From the NCBI GenBank assembly GCA_965221595.1, contig OZ244900.1, positions 3,534,001 through 3,598,000 on the forward strand: a DNA stretch of 64,000 bases, read 5' to 3'. A program made the position numbers and the translations under genes. The notes under the pieces were generated by a model. It had not been told where the DNA came from, searched no databases, and worked only from the letters and a program-made list of their open reading frames with translations. This document shows, one piece after another, positions 16,466 through 25,089 of this stretch; positions within the stretch are counted from its first letter, which is position 1, and the number at the start of each line of letters is the position of its first letter. The DNA is from JAAXGX01 sp965221595. Its GTDB lineage: Bacteria; Acidobacteriota; Vicinamibacteria; Vicinamibacterales; UBA8438.

Positions 16466-16623
16466 CAGCCCGTGGCAAAAGTCCCCGCTGCATCCGACGG
16501 GCGCTGCATCCCGCCTGACTGCGTTGCGCCTCGGTCGACTATGCCCAATAGACTCCCTCGTTGCGCCTTGCCAGGTGGGCGCGGCGCCCGTCTCGGTGCA
16601 ACGCGGGGTTTCACCACGGGCTG
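16466..16623. repeat. dispersed inverted-end repeat, copy B
   Basis: 158 bp bounded by CAGCCCGTGGCAAAAGTCCCC on the left and, read on the opposite strand, CAGCCCGTGGTGAAACCCC on the right. The first 35-40 bases of each end are imperfect inverted copies. CTAG borders the element on both sides, which is either a 4-bp target duplication or part of the palindrome. It fills the gap between the M16 peptidase stop codon (16624-16626) and the next gene. The centre holds no coding sequence. Confidence 0.8.
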
Positions 16624-17883
16624 CTAGCCGACATCGAGCTGGCCCGCGGTGGGTGCGGCTCCCCCCTCCGGGCCGACGACCGTGGCCGCGAGGCCGCCGT
16701 TCGAGAACAGGTCCGCCGCCACCCGCTGCACGTCGCCGGCCGTGACGGCCTCCAGTCGTTCCAGATGTTCGGCCAGGTCGATCTGGCGGCCGAAATAGAT
16801 CTCCGAGCGCGCGAGCTGCGACATCCGGTTCGCGGTGCTCTCGAGCCCGAGGACCAGGTTGCCCTTCAGGTGGTCCTTGGCGCGCTGGAGATCCTCGGCG
16901 GCAATGGGCCGATCGCGCAGGTTGCGCAGCTCGGCCACAACGAGATCCACGACCTCGGGCACCGCGGCTGCGTCGCAGCCGGCATAGATGGTCACCACGC
17001 CGACGTCGCGGTACGACTCGAGGCCGCTGCTGACCGCGTAGGCCAGCCCACGCTTCTCCCGAATGTTCTGGAACAGCCGCGAGCTCATCGAGCCACCGAG
17101 CACCGTGTTGAGCACGTAGCTCGTGTAGCGGTCCTCGTGCGCTTGCGCGTATCCCTGCGCGCCCAGGCACAGATGGCTCTGCTCGATCTCCTTGCCGCGG
17201 AAGAGCACGCTCGTGCGGGTGGCCGGCGGCGTTTCGTCCGGGGGCTCGGCCGCAGTCGGGAGGCCGTCGAACGCTGAGCCGATCAGATCCCGGACGGCCG
17301 CGTGCTCGAGGTTGCCGGCGACGGCAACGACCAGGTTGCCGGCGACGTAGGACCGCCCGAAGAAAGCCCGCAACCCCGCGCCGGTGATGCCGCTGACGGA
17401 GGTGGGCGATCCGAGGATCGACCGCCCGAGCGGGTGATCGGGCCAGAAGCGGCTCGTGAACAGCTCGTGGACGAGATCGTCGGGCATGTCCTCGACCATC
17501 TTTATCTCTTCGAGGATCACCTTCTTCTCCCGGGCGATGTCGTCCGCGTGGAACGCCGGGCGCAACAGCAGATCCGCAAGCAGATCGACCGCGCGCGGCA
17601 GGTGCTCGTCGAGCACCTTGATGTAGTAGCTCGTGCACTCCTTGGCCGTGAAGGCGTCGAGCTGGCCGCCCATCGAGTCGACCTCCTGGGCGATGTCCTC
17701 GGCCGTCCGGGTAGCCGTACCCTTGAAGAGCATGTGCTCGGCGAAGTGGGCCATCCCGGCTGCGGCGTCGCCCTCGTGCCGCGACCCGCGCGTCAGCCAC
17801 ACGCCGAGGCTGACCGAACGCACGTCCGGCATCGACTCGGTCAGCAGACGGAGTCCATTGTCGTAGACGTCGCGCGAGATCAT
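16624..17883 (-). CDS. M16 family zinc peptidase
   Basis: A 419-residue insulinase/processing-peptidase-like enzyme. The inverted zinc motif HFAEH is at residues 46-50, followed by MLFKGT, with the distal glutamates in VILEEIKMVED. The C-terminal half contains the second M16 domain with GGSMSSRLFQNIREKRGLAY, the substrate-binding RxxRGLAY-like element. No signal peptide is clear from the chosen start (MISRDVY), so it is probably cytoplasmic. A start 21 codons upstream adds a basic segment and is less likely. It is divergent from rlmN. The TAG stop lies in the outermost bases of repeat copy B. Confidence 0.92.
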   Translation of the reverse strand: MISRDVYDNGLRLLTESMPDVRSVSLGVWLTRGSRHEGDAAAGMAHFAEHMLFKGTATRTAEDIAQEVDSMGGQLDAFTAKECTSYYIKVLDEHLPRAVDLLADLLLRPAFHADDIAREKKVILEEIKMVEDMPDDLVHELFTSRFWPDHPLGRSILGSPTSVSGITGAGLRAFFGRSYVAGNLVVAVAGNLEHAAVRDLIGSAFDGLPTAAEPPDETPPATRTSVLFRGKEIEQSHLCLGAQGYAQAHEDRYTSYVLNTVLGGSMSSRLFQNIREKRGLAYAVSSGLESYRDVGVVTIYAGCDAAAVPEVVDLVVAELRNLRDRPIAAEDLQRAKDHLKGNLVLGLESTANRMSQLARSEIYFGRQIDLAEHLERLEAVTAGDVQRVAADLFSNGGLAATVVGPEGGAAPTAGQLDVG

Positions 17884-17937
17884 GTTCGAGAGAGCACCGT
17901 CGGCAGGCCCCCGACGCCCGGCCGCGAGCAGTCTACA

Positions 17938-17946
17938 TGTTATCAT
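17938..17946 (+). promoter_or_regulatory. extended -10 promoter for rlmN
   Basis: TGTTATCAT is an extended -10 element (TGn plus TATCAT at 17941-17946) about 32 bp before the GTG at 17979. It overlaps the ATG at 17937, which argues that this ATG is not the rlmN start. No convincing -35 box was seen. Confidence 0.5.
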
Positions 17947-17978
17947 CCGGGCGCCCGGCCCGCGGGCACTCTCCCCCC

Positions 17979-19054
<1,076 letters not shown>

Positions 19055-19058
<4 letters not shown>

Positions 19059-19804
19059 CCCTGGCGCTGGCCCTGGTCCCGGTCCAGGTCGTCCGAGTTG
19101 CCGACGAAGCGGTAACCGACGCCGCGCACGGTGAGCAGGTGCCGGGGGCGTGCCGGCTGCGCCTCGATGTAGCGCCGCAGGCGGGCGATGAAGTTGTCCA
19201 CCGTCCGTGTGTCGGTATCGTGCCGTACGCCCCAGACCTCCTCGAGGAGCGCCTTGCGCGACACGGTCTCTCCGGCGTGGTTTACGAGGTAGCGGAGGAG
19301 TGTCGCCTCCATCACGGTCAGCGGCTGCTCCGACTCTCCGCGGTGCAACACCTGATTGCGGAAATCGAGGGTCACGCCCGCGACGCGGTACTCGTCGACA
19401 TCCTCCGCCTGCCCCGCCTCGCCGCGCAGCCACCTGCGGCGCCGGAGCAGGCCGGCCAGCCGGGCCAGCAGAATGGAGAGGTCGAACGGCTTGGAGAGGT
19501 AGTCGTCGGCGCCGGCCTCGAATCCCCGCAGGACGTCGTCGTTGTGGGCGCGGGCCGTGAGCAGCATCACGGGGACGAACTGGCGGGCGGCGCGCAACCG
19601 CCGCACGACCTCGAAGCCGTCGAGACCGGGCAGCATGACGTCGAGCAGGACGACGTCGAACCCGCCCGCGCCGGCGCCCAGAAGCCGCTGCAGGGCAGCT
19701 GCGCCGTCGTCCTCCACCTCGGCCGTGAAACCTTCTTCCTCGAGGTTCAGCTTCAGGCCCGCAGCCAGATGCTCTTCGTCTTCGACGATGAGGACGCGGC
19801 TCAT
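19055..19804 (-). CDS. OmpR-family response regulator
   Basis: A 249-residue two-component regulator. The receiver domain has the acidic pair near residues 8-10, phospho-acceptor Asp55 in VVLLDVMLPG, Thr in LLTARAH and Lys in YLSKPFD. The C-terminal winged-helix DNA-binding domain ends in TVDNFIARLRRYIE and HLLTVRGVGYRF. The kinase gene lies immediately upstream and overlaps it by 4 bp, so they form a pair. Target genes cannot be read from the window. Confidence 0.95.
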
Positions 19805-20712
19805 GACACCTTCAGCGGCAGCTCGAGGGTGAAGGTGCTCCCCCGGCCGGCGCCGCGGCTCTCGGCGTAGGCGCGGCCGCCGTGCCGCCGTGCCACTGCG
19901 CGCACGATCGACAGTCCGAGCCCGGTCCCCCGCACCCGCGACCGCAGCGCGGCGGGCAGCCGGTAGAACCGCCGGAAAACGCGCTTGAGCTCGTGGCCGG
20001 TGATGCCGATGCCCTGGTCACGAACGCTGATTGCCACGCGGCGGGCGCCGACCCGGGCCACCTCCACGGCGACGCGCACCCGGTCGCCCGAGTACTTGAC
20101 GGCGTTGTCGACCAGGTTGGTGACCGCCGCGACCAGTTCCTCGCGGTCACCCTGCACGACGAAGGCGCCGTCCGGCGGGCGGTGGACGTAGGCCACCTCG
20201 CCATTCGCCAGGTGGTAGCGCTTGCCCGCGAGCGACACGCACTCGCCGACGATCTCGCAGACGTCGACATCGGCTGGGTGCTCTACGCGGCGCGGATCGC
20301 CGGTCTTGCCGGCCAGCAGGATCTGATCGATGGTCTGCTGCAGCCGATCGGAGTCGTCCAGCATCGTGTCGATGACGTCGTGCTGCTTGCCGGCCGGCAG
20401 GTCGCGCTGGCGCAGCGTCTGCAGGTAGAGCTTGATGCTCGCGAGAGGGGTCTTCAGCTCGTGGGTCACCGCGTGGATGAAGGCATCGTGCTGCTCGCTC
20501 CGGCGGATCTCCCGGATCAGGAAGGCGGTGTTCAGCGCCAGACCACCGACCAGCACGACCAGCCCGATGACGCCCAGCAGAACCAGCAGCCCGGTCCGCC
20601 AATTGACCACGATGAAGCTGACGTTGAGAGCGACGGCGAACGCGATGAGGCCGCTGCCGAGCAGCGCCACCAGCACGATGGAGCGCTTGCGGTTGCCGTC
20701 GAAGCGATGCAT
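19801..20712 (-). CDS. membrane histidine kinase without a sensor loop
   Basis: Partner kinase of the adjoining response regulator, 303 residues. Two transmembrane helices (about residues 12-34 and 42-66) are separated by only a few residues, so there is no periplasmic sensor domain. This fits intramembrane-sensing kinases. The HisKA box is HAVTHELKTPL (His84). The ATPase domain shows NLVDNAVKYSGD (N box), DQGIGI (G1) and GTGLGLSIV (G2). The ATG at 20712 is favoured because a TATGCT box ends 10 bp before it; an ATG at 20727 lies inside that box. Confidence 0.92.
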   Translation of the reverse strand: MHRFDGNRKRSIVLVALLGSGLIAFAVALNVSFIVVNWRTGLLVLLGVIGLVVLVGGLALNTAFLIREIRRSEQHDAFIHAVTHELKTPLASIKLYLQTLRQRDLPAGKQHDVIDTMLDDSDRLQQTIDQILLAGKTGDPRRVEHPADVDVCEIVGECVSLAGKRYHLANGEVAYVHRPPDGAFVVQGDREELVAAVTNLVDNAVKYSGDRVRVAVEVARVGARRVAISVRDQGIGITGHELKRVFRRFYRLPAALRSRVRGTGLGLSIVRAVARRHGGRAYAESRGAGRGSTFTLELPLKVS

Positions 20713-20722
20713 GGGCCGACCA

Positions 20723-20728
20723 AGCATA
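20723..20728 (-). promoter_or_regulatory. -10 box for a leaderless kinase transcript
   Basis: TATGCT on the minus strand, followed by 10 bp and then the ATG at 20712. Transcription would start at or within a few bases of the start codon. No Shine-Dalgarno sequence is present. Confidence 0.4.
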
Positions 20729-20777
20729 ACGCCTGCGTGCACCCGCCGCACGGCCCGCGCGGCGTGCCGCCGGACGG

Positions 20778-21647
20778 CTACATGACGACGTTCTCGGCGG
20801 TGATCGCCTTGTTGGCGATCTGGGCGGGAGTGGGAACCTTCACGTCCCAGGCGAGGCCCAGCCACGCCATGAGCTTGATCTGCATCCAGCTCAGGTCCAC
20901 CTCGCGCCACGTCATCCCGTGCCGGGCCGAGGTGGGATGGGCGTGGTGGTTGTTGTGCCAGCCCTCACCGAAGGTGATCAGCGCCACCCAGAACGAGTTC
21001 TTCGAATCGTCGCGGGTCTCGAAGCGTCGCGAGCCCCAGATGTGCGTGGCCGAGTTGATCAGCCATGTACAGTGGAGCCCGACGACCACGCGCAGGAACA
21101 CGCCCCAGAGCACCCAGGACCAGCCCCCGACGGCCAGCAGGACCAGTCCGAGCACAACCAGCGGAACCCAGTGCCACTTCGTCAGCGCGCGGTACAACGG
21201 GTCCTTCATCAGATCGGGCGCATACCTGCCCATCGTTTCGATATCGCCGTGCAGCTCCTCGCCGAAGATGGTCCACAGCATGTGCGACCACCACCTGCCG
21301 TCGCGCGGCGTGTGCGGATCGCCCGGCCGGTCGGACTTCTGGTGGTGGACGCGGTGCAGGGCCGTCCAGAAGATGGGCCCGCCCTGGAGCGTCAGGGTGC
21401 CGCAGAGCGCGAAGAAGTACTCCACGATCTTCGGCGTGCTGTACGAGCGGTGCGTGTGGAGCCGGTGATAGCCCAGGCCGATCCCCCACCCGATGCACAC
21501 CCAGTGCAGTATTGCGGCAGCAATCACCGCGCCCCAGGTGGCGTGGAACAGGGCAACCACCGCCAACACGTGGAAAACGCCGAACGCGACGGCGGTGGTC
21601 CAGCTGACCCCGTCTGCACTTGCGAAGTCGATCTCCCGCGCGGGCAT
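20778..21647 (-). CDS. acyl-CoA (delta-9 type) fatty acid desaturase
   Basis: A 289-residue integral membrane di-iron enzyme that introduces a double bond into fatty acyl chains. All three histidine boxes are present: HRLHTH, HRVHH and HNNHHAHP, arranged between hydrophobic spans as in the acyl-CoA desaturase family. The start at 21647 has a strong GAGGAG ribosome site. It lies 65 bp upstream of the kinase gene on the same strand, so a role in membrane fluidity linked to that two-component pair is a reasonable guess but is not shown. Confidence 0.93.
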   Translation of the reverse strand: MPAREIDFASADGVSWTTAVAFGVFHVLAVVALFHATWGAVIAAAILHWVCIGWGIGLGYHRLHTHRSYSTPKIVEYFFALCGTLTLQGGPIFWTALHRVHHQKSDRPGDPHTPRDGRWWSHMLWTIFGEELHGDIETMGRYAPDLMKDPLYRALTKWHWVPLVVLGLVLLAVGGWSWVLWGVFLRVVVGLHCTWLINSATHIWGSRRFETRDDSKNSFWVALITFGEGWHNNHHAHPTSARHGMTWREVDLSWMQIKLMAWLGLAWDVKVPTPAQIANKAITAENVVM

Positions 21648-21765
21648 CGCAGCTCCTCGTCGGTCGGGCCGGGCCCGAGCGCCCGGGGCCGATGGGCGAC
21701 TAGCCTACCAAGCCTCGTCGGCTCGCTGACCCCGGCAGATGTAATAGTTGTGCAATTTCGTCATC

Positions 21766-21774
21766 TGGTACCAT
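21766..21774 (+). promoter_or_regulatory. extended -10 promoter of the amidohydrolase gene
   Basis: TGGTACCAT (TGn plus TACCAT at 21769-21774) ends 10 bp before the ATG at 21785. This is the leaderless arrangement seen at several other genes here, and it argues against the ATG at 21773, which overlaps the box. Confidence 0.4.
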
Positions 21775-21784
21775 GCGGGGCGCC

Positions 21785-23152
21785 ATGGCAAACCAGCTGA
21801 ATCGCCTCGTGGTTCTCGTCGGCGCTGCAACGCTGGCCGCGTGTGCGGGGAGCCCGCCCGTCCCGGCCGAACCGGCGGGCCTCGCCATCGTCGGCGCCCG
21901 GCTCATCGACGGCACGGGCGGTGCGCCCGTCCTGGATTCGGTGCTCGTGATTCGCGACGGTCGCGTCGTTGCCGCCGGCCCGCGTGCGGCCATCGAAGTG
22001 CCCGACGGCGCGGAGGTGGTCGACGCCGCCGGCAGGACGGTCATCCCCGGTCTGCTGGACATGCACAGCCACTACCGGGGAGACCGGGCGGCCACCGACG
22101 AGCTGCTGCGGACGCAGCTCTACTTCGGCGTCACCACGGCCCGGAGCATCGGCCTCGATGATGCGGAAAAGGTGGCCTGGATGCTCGAGACCCAGATCGG
22201 TCGACCCGACACGCCCCGCGTATTCACCGCCGGCATCGGCTTCTCGCACCCGAACGGATTCAACGCCGCGGGAGCCCAGGAGCCCGCCACGGAAGACGAG
22301 GCACGCGCGATGGTGCGCGAGCTGGCCGGTCAGGGCGTCCAGTTCGTCAAGATGTGGGTCAACGACATGCCGGAGCCGGGGCTCAAGATCACGCCCGAGA
22401 TCCGCACGGCAATCGTCGCTGAGGCCATAGTGAACGGCCTAATCCCCGTGGCCCACATCGATGCCGAGGTCGACGGCCGGCAGCTCGTGGAGGCCGGCCT
22501 GCGCGACTTCCTGCATTCGACGGTGCGGACGTTCGGGCCCGGCGGCGGCACGCCGGTGGACGACCCGGAGCCCTCCGCCGAGTTCATCCGGATGTGCCTC
22601 GAAAACGGCGTCGCGTTCACGCCCACCCTCTCGATCATCCAGAACAACTGGCACTTTGCCGAGCATCCGGAGCTACTGGACGAGCCGGCGCTGCGGGCAG
22701 CCATGAACCCGGAGGCGCTGGCGCGCTGGGACGATCCTGCAGCCCGCGCGGAGGTCGTCGAGGCAGCGAACTTCGAGGATCGCAAGGCGGCGTTCCGGCA
22801 GGTGCAGGACTTCGTCAAGACCATGCACGACGCCGGCGTGCGCATCGCGCTGGGCACCGACAGCGGCACCCCCAACGTGCCGATGGGCTGGGGCGTTCAC
22901 CACGAGCTGGAGCTCTACGTGGAGGCCGGCCTGACGCCGATGGACGCGCTCGTCGCCGCCACCGCCACCGGCGCCAGCCTGACAGCGCCCGGCGGCGAGG
23001 CCGAGTTCGGGACGCTCGAAGCGGGCAAGATCGCGGACCTGGTCGTGCTCGACGCCGATCCGCTCGAGGACATCCGCAACACGCTGCGGATCGACCGCGT
23101 CATGAAGTCCGGCGAATGGGTGCAGCGGGAAGGGCTGTTGCCGGCGCGGTAG
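21785..23152 (+). CDS. amidohydrolase-family lipoprotein
   Basis: A 455-residue exported metal-dependent hydrolase. The signal peptide ends in a lipobox (LAAC, Cys20), so it is probably lipid anchored. The imidazolonepropionase/prolidase-like amidohydrolase fold is shown by the beta-sandwich segment GARLIDGTGGAPV, metal motif MHSH (His94, His96), a metal-lysine region FVKMWVND, AHID, and the catalytic aspartate in LGTDSGTPN. The C-terminal segment KIADLVVLDADPLEDI is typical of the family. Substrate is unknown; peptides or cyclic amides are usual. It is monocistronic. Confidence 0.9.
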   Translation: MANQLNRLVVLVGAATLAACAGSPPVPAEPAGLAIVGARLIDGTGGAPVLDSVLVIRDGRVVAAGPRAAIEVPDGAEVVDAAGRTVIPGLLDMHSHYRGDRAATDELLRTQLYFGVTTARSIGLDDAEKVAWMLETQIGRPDTPRVFTAGIGFSHPNGFNAAGAQEPATEDEARAMVRELAGQGVQFVKMWVNDMPEPGLKITPEIRTAIVAEAIVNGLIPVAHIDAEVDGRQLVEAGLRDFLHSTVRTFGPGGGTPVDDPEPSAEFIRMCLENGVAFTPTLSIIQNNWHFAEHPELLDEPALRAAMNPEALARWDDPAARAEVVEAANFEDRKAAFRQVQDFVKTMHDAGVRIALGTDSGTPNVPMGWGVHHELELYVEAGLTPMDALVAATATGASLTAPGGEAEFGTLEAGKIADLVVLDADPLEDIRNTLRIDRVMKSGEWVQREGLLPAR

Positions 23153-23483
23153 CCCGCCGCTGGTGGTCGTGGGCACGGGCTACGGCGCGCGGGCCTCGGT
23201 GGAAGCAGCTCGTGCGCCGACCTCGAGGCATCCGACCTCGCAAACGCGTTCATCACACACTTCCCGGGCCAGGTCGCCGGCCGGGCGTGGGGACTGCGTG
23301 ACGCCGGCGGCGGGCGCGGGAGCATTACCGGCATCCCGGTGCGCGCGTCCGGCCGGCAGTCAGGCCGACTGCAGGTCGGCGACGAGACCAGCCCGGGCGC
23401 CTGTCGAAGCAGGCCGCGGGGCGGGGACAAGAAGCTGCCGGGCGCTGTCGTCTGTTCCGTGGGGGGCGCCGTTCATTTCCCCG
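23153..23483. other. 331-bp intergenic region, no supported gene
   Basis: Between the amidohydrolase stop and the small exported protein (convergent genes). One plus-strand frame stays open for about 90 codons from about 23190 and looks mildly protein-like (SDLANAFITHFPGQVAGRAWG), but it has no start codon with a ribosome site and no recognised domain. It could be a decayed gene. No repeat copy or clear terminator was found. Confidence 0.4.
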
Positions 23484-23915
23484 TCACTCGTCTTCGCTGA
23501 CCGCAGCGGAGAGAGCCATCAGGCCGATACCGATCCCTGTCCCGATCCATCCCATCCTGGCCCGGCGCCGCCGGGCTGCGTCGGTGTATCCCGCGGAAAA
23601 GCAGGCGAGTTCATCCTGCGAGACGTCCATCAGCACGTCGAGAGGCGGAGTCGGTGCGCTGACGTGAGCCGCCACCGGAAGAATCACTGGCACGAAGACG
23701 CTGCCGAGTAGCCACCCTATCCGGCGCTGTCGCTGGCCGGCAGCCGCAGCCCCGCGCGCGGCCGCGACCGCGCAGGTGGCCGCGGGCGCCTCCTGGAGCC
23801 GCGTGGCGGCAGCCAGCCGCGCCGCGGATTCGAGCAGGCGAGTTTCCCCCGCGCCGGCCGGCGCCGTGAGACCAAGCACGAGTGCAGCAGCGACGATGCC
23901 ACATTGAGACTTCAT
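23484..23915 (-). CDS. small exported protein of unknown function
   Basis: A 143-residue protein with a signal peptide (MKSQCGIVAAALVLGLTAPAGAG), an alanine-rich stretch, one hydrophobic span at about residues 67-83 (IGWLLGSVFVPVILPVA) and a second near 121-137 (MGWIGTGIGIGLMALSA). A cysteine-containing segment lies between them. No family recognised. The AT-richer divergent region upstream and the signal peptide argue that it is real. Confidence 0.6.
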   Translation of the reverse strand: MKSQCGIVAAALVLGLTAPAGAGETRLLESAARLAAATRLQEAPAATCAVAAARGAAAAGQRQRRIGWLLGSVFVPVILPVAAHVSAPTPPLDVLMDVSQDELACFSAGYTDAARRRRARMGWIGTGIGIGLMALSAAVSEDE

Positions 23916-24042
23916 CTTCAGACTCCCAGGACCAGCTGAGTCAATCTAAGACGGATCGGTACAGCCGAGTCAAGTCCCCCGGGGCAGGCTCTTCGCCAGT
24001 TTCGATTCTCATTGATCGACGTCGAACGCGGAGGACGCGCTA

Positions 24043-24066
24043 TTCGAATACGCTTGTCACGAGGGC
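24043..24066 (+). pseudogene. relic of a CHEGNY-family gene 3' end
   Basis: The 24 bases encode FEYACHEG, the C-terminal signature of the three family members in this window. The stretch cgaatacgcttgtcacgaggg differs by one base from the same place in the gene at 26502-27545 (near 27446-27470), and the two share codons that the other two copies do not use. A 2-nt offset follows, after which actac still matches. Upstream in this frame a stop codon occurs within ten codons. This looks like a stub left by deletion, though 21-22 matching bases could arise by other routes. Confidence 0.4.
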
Positions 24067-24159
24067 GCGACTACTCGAACCGGGCCGCGCCAGCTGGCGC
24101 GCGCGCCGAAGAGGCTAACGCTAACTGCCTGCAGGAGTTCGAATAGCAGAGGAGGATTC

Positions 24160-24612
24160 ATGCGCAGCAAGAGGATGCTCGGCGGGTTGGTCGTCGCGTG
24201 GGTCGCGGGGACCATCGGGGTGGCGGGCGGGGCGCTGGCACAGGACCAGCCGGCGGCCGCTGTCAACCTGTCGGCCGAGGAGCTGAATCTCGCGCCGATG
24301 CAGCCGGTCGTCGTCTGGGGCGACCGCTCGCAGCCGGGCGCCGACGGGTACGGGATGTTCCTGGTCCTGCCGGCCGGCGCGGAGGCCGGCGTGCACGCCC
24401 ACACCGGCGACTATCACGGGATCAACGTCCAGGGCACCTGGGTGCGCACCGTCGAGGGCGACCCGGTCGAGAAGGAGCTCCCGCCCGGCTCGTACGTGTT
24501 CCAGCCGGGCGGACAGTTCCACAACGACCGCTGCGCCGGCCCCGACGACTGCGTGCTCTTCATCCACCAGCACACCATGGGCGACTTTCTGCCGCCGCCC
24601 GAGGCACCCTGA
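24160..24612 (+). CDS. exported cupin-domain protein
   Basis: A 150-residue protein with a cleavable signal peptide (ending around ALAQ, residue 28) and a single cupin barrel. Metal-ligand candidates are His79, His81 and His86 in GVHAHTGDYHG and His121 in GGQFHND. Cys125 and Cys131 could form a disulfide. A strong AGGAGG ribosome site precedes the ATG. The family includes anti-sigma-like and small-molecule-binding proteins, and no substrate can be assigned. It stands alone, downstream of the relic at 24043. Confidence 0.85.
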   Translation: MRSKRMLGGLVVAWVAGTIGVAGGALAQDQPAAAVNLSAEELNLAPMQPVVVWGDRSQPGADGYGMFLVLPAGAEAGVHAHTGDYHGINVQGTWVRTVEGDPVEKELPPGSYVFQPGGQFHNDRCAGPDDCVLFIHQHTMGDFLPPPEAP

Positions 24613-24629
24613 GCGAGGCGGCTCTTCGG

Positions 24630-25080
24630 TTACACCGCGCGACCGGTCTCGGTGGCCTCGGTCGACCGGCCGCGCGTCCGCTGCAGCAGGCTCTCGACGA
24701 GCGTCTTGAAGTTCTGGAACGCGCCGCGCGCCGCGGTGGCATGACTCCCGAAGGCGCCGTCTCCCGCGGACCTGGCGTCCGATCTCGTCGAACGCAAGGA
24801 ATTCGTCGTATAGGGGGCAAACACGCCGGCGCCTCCAGGCCTCGAATTCGGATTCTTCGCCGGCTTCAACGGCCTCCGGCAACGTCCGAGCCACCGGCGC
24901 CTCCAGCCGCAGGCCGGGGCCCGGCGGCGCGGCGACCGGCGGCGAGTCGACCAGCCGGTAGCCCCGCATCTACGCCCAGTAGCGCGCCGCCTGCAGGTCC
25001 GGCAGCAGGCACCGCGCCGCGTCGTGCGTCACGACGATCTTGCGGAACGTCGTCGGCAGGTCGCCGGGTTCGCAAGCGAT
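24630..25080 (-). pseudogene. possible degraded gene in a 477-bp gap
   Basis: Between the cupin and mtaB. On the minus strand a protein-like frame (ACEPGDLPTTFRKIVV ... LLPDLQAARYWA) meets an in-frame TAG at 24970-24972. It resumes directly with an ATG (MRGYRLVDSPPVAAPP ... PLYDEFLAFDEIG) and then appears to shift frame into GAFGSHATAARGAFQNF before stopping at 24630. No family recognised. The alternative is that these are chance open frames in GC-rich DNA. Confidence 0.25.
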
Positions 25081-25089
25081 GCTCCGTCC

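Noticed and set aside
14594..17800. 1068-codon minus-strand open frame across purB, the MBL hydrolase and the M16 peptidase
   Set aside because: It is a GC-rich shadow frame with Arg/Gly/Pro-rich product; three well-conserved genes occupy the same strand in other frames.
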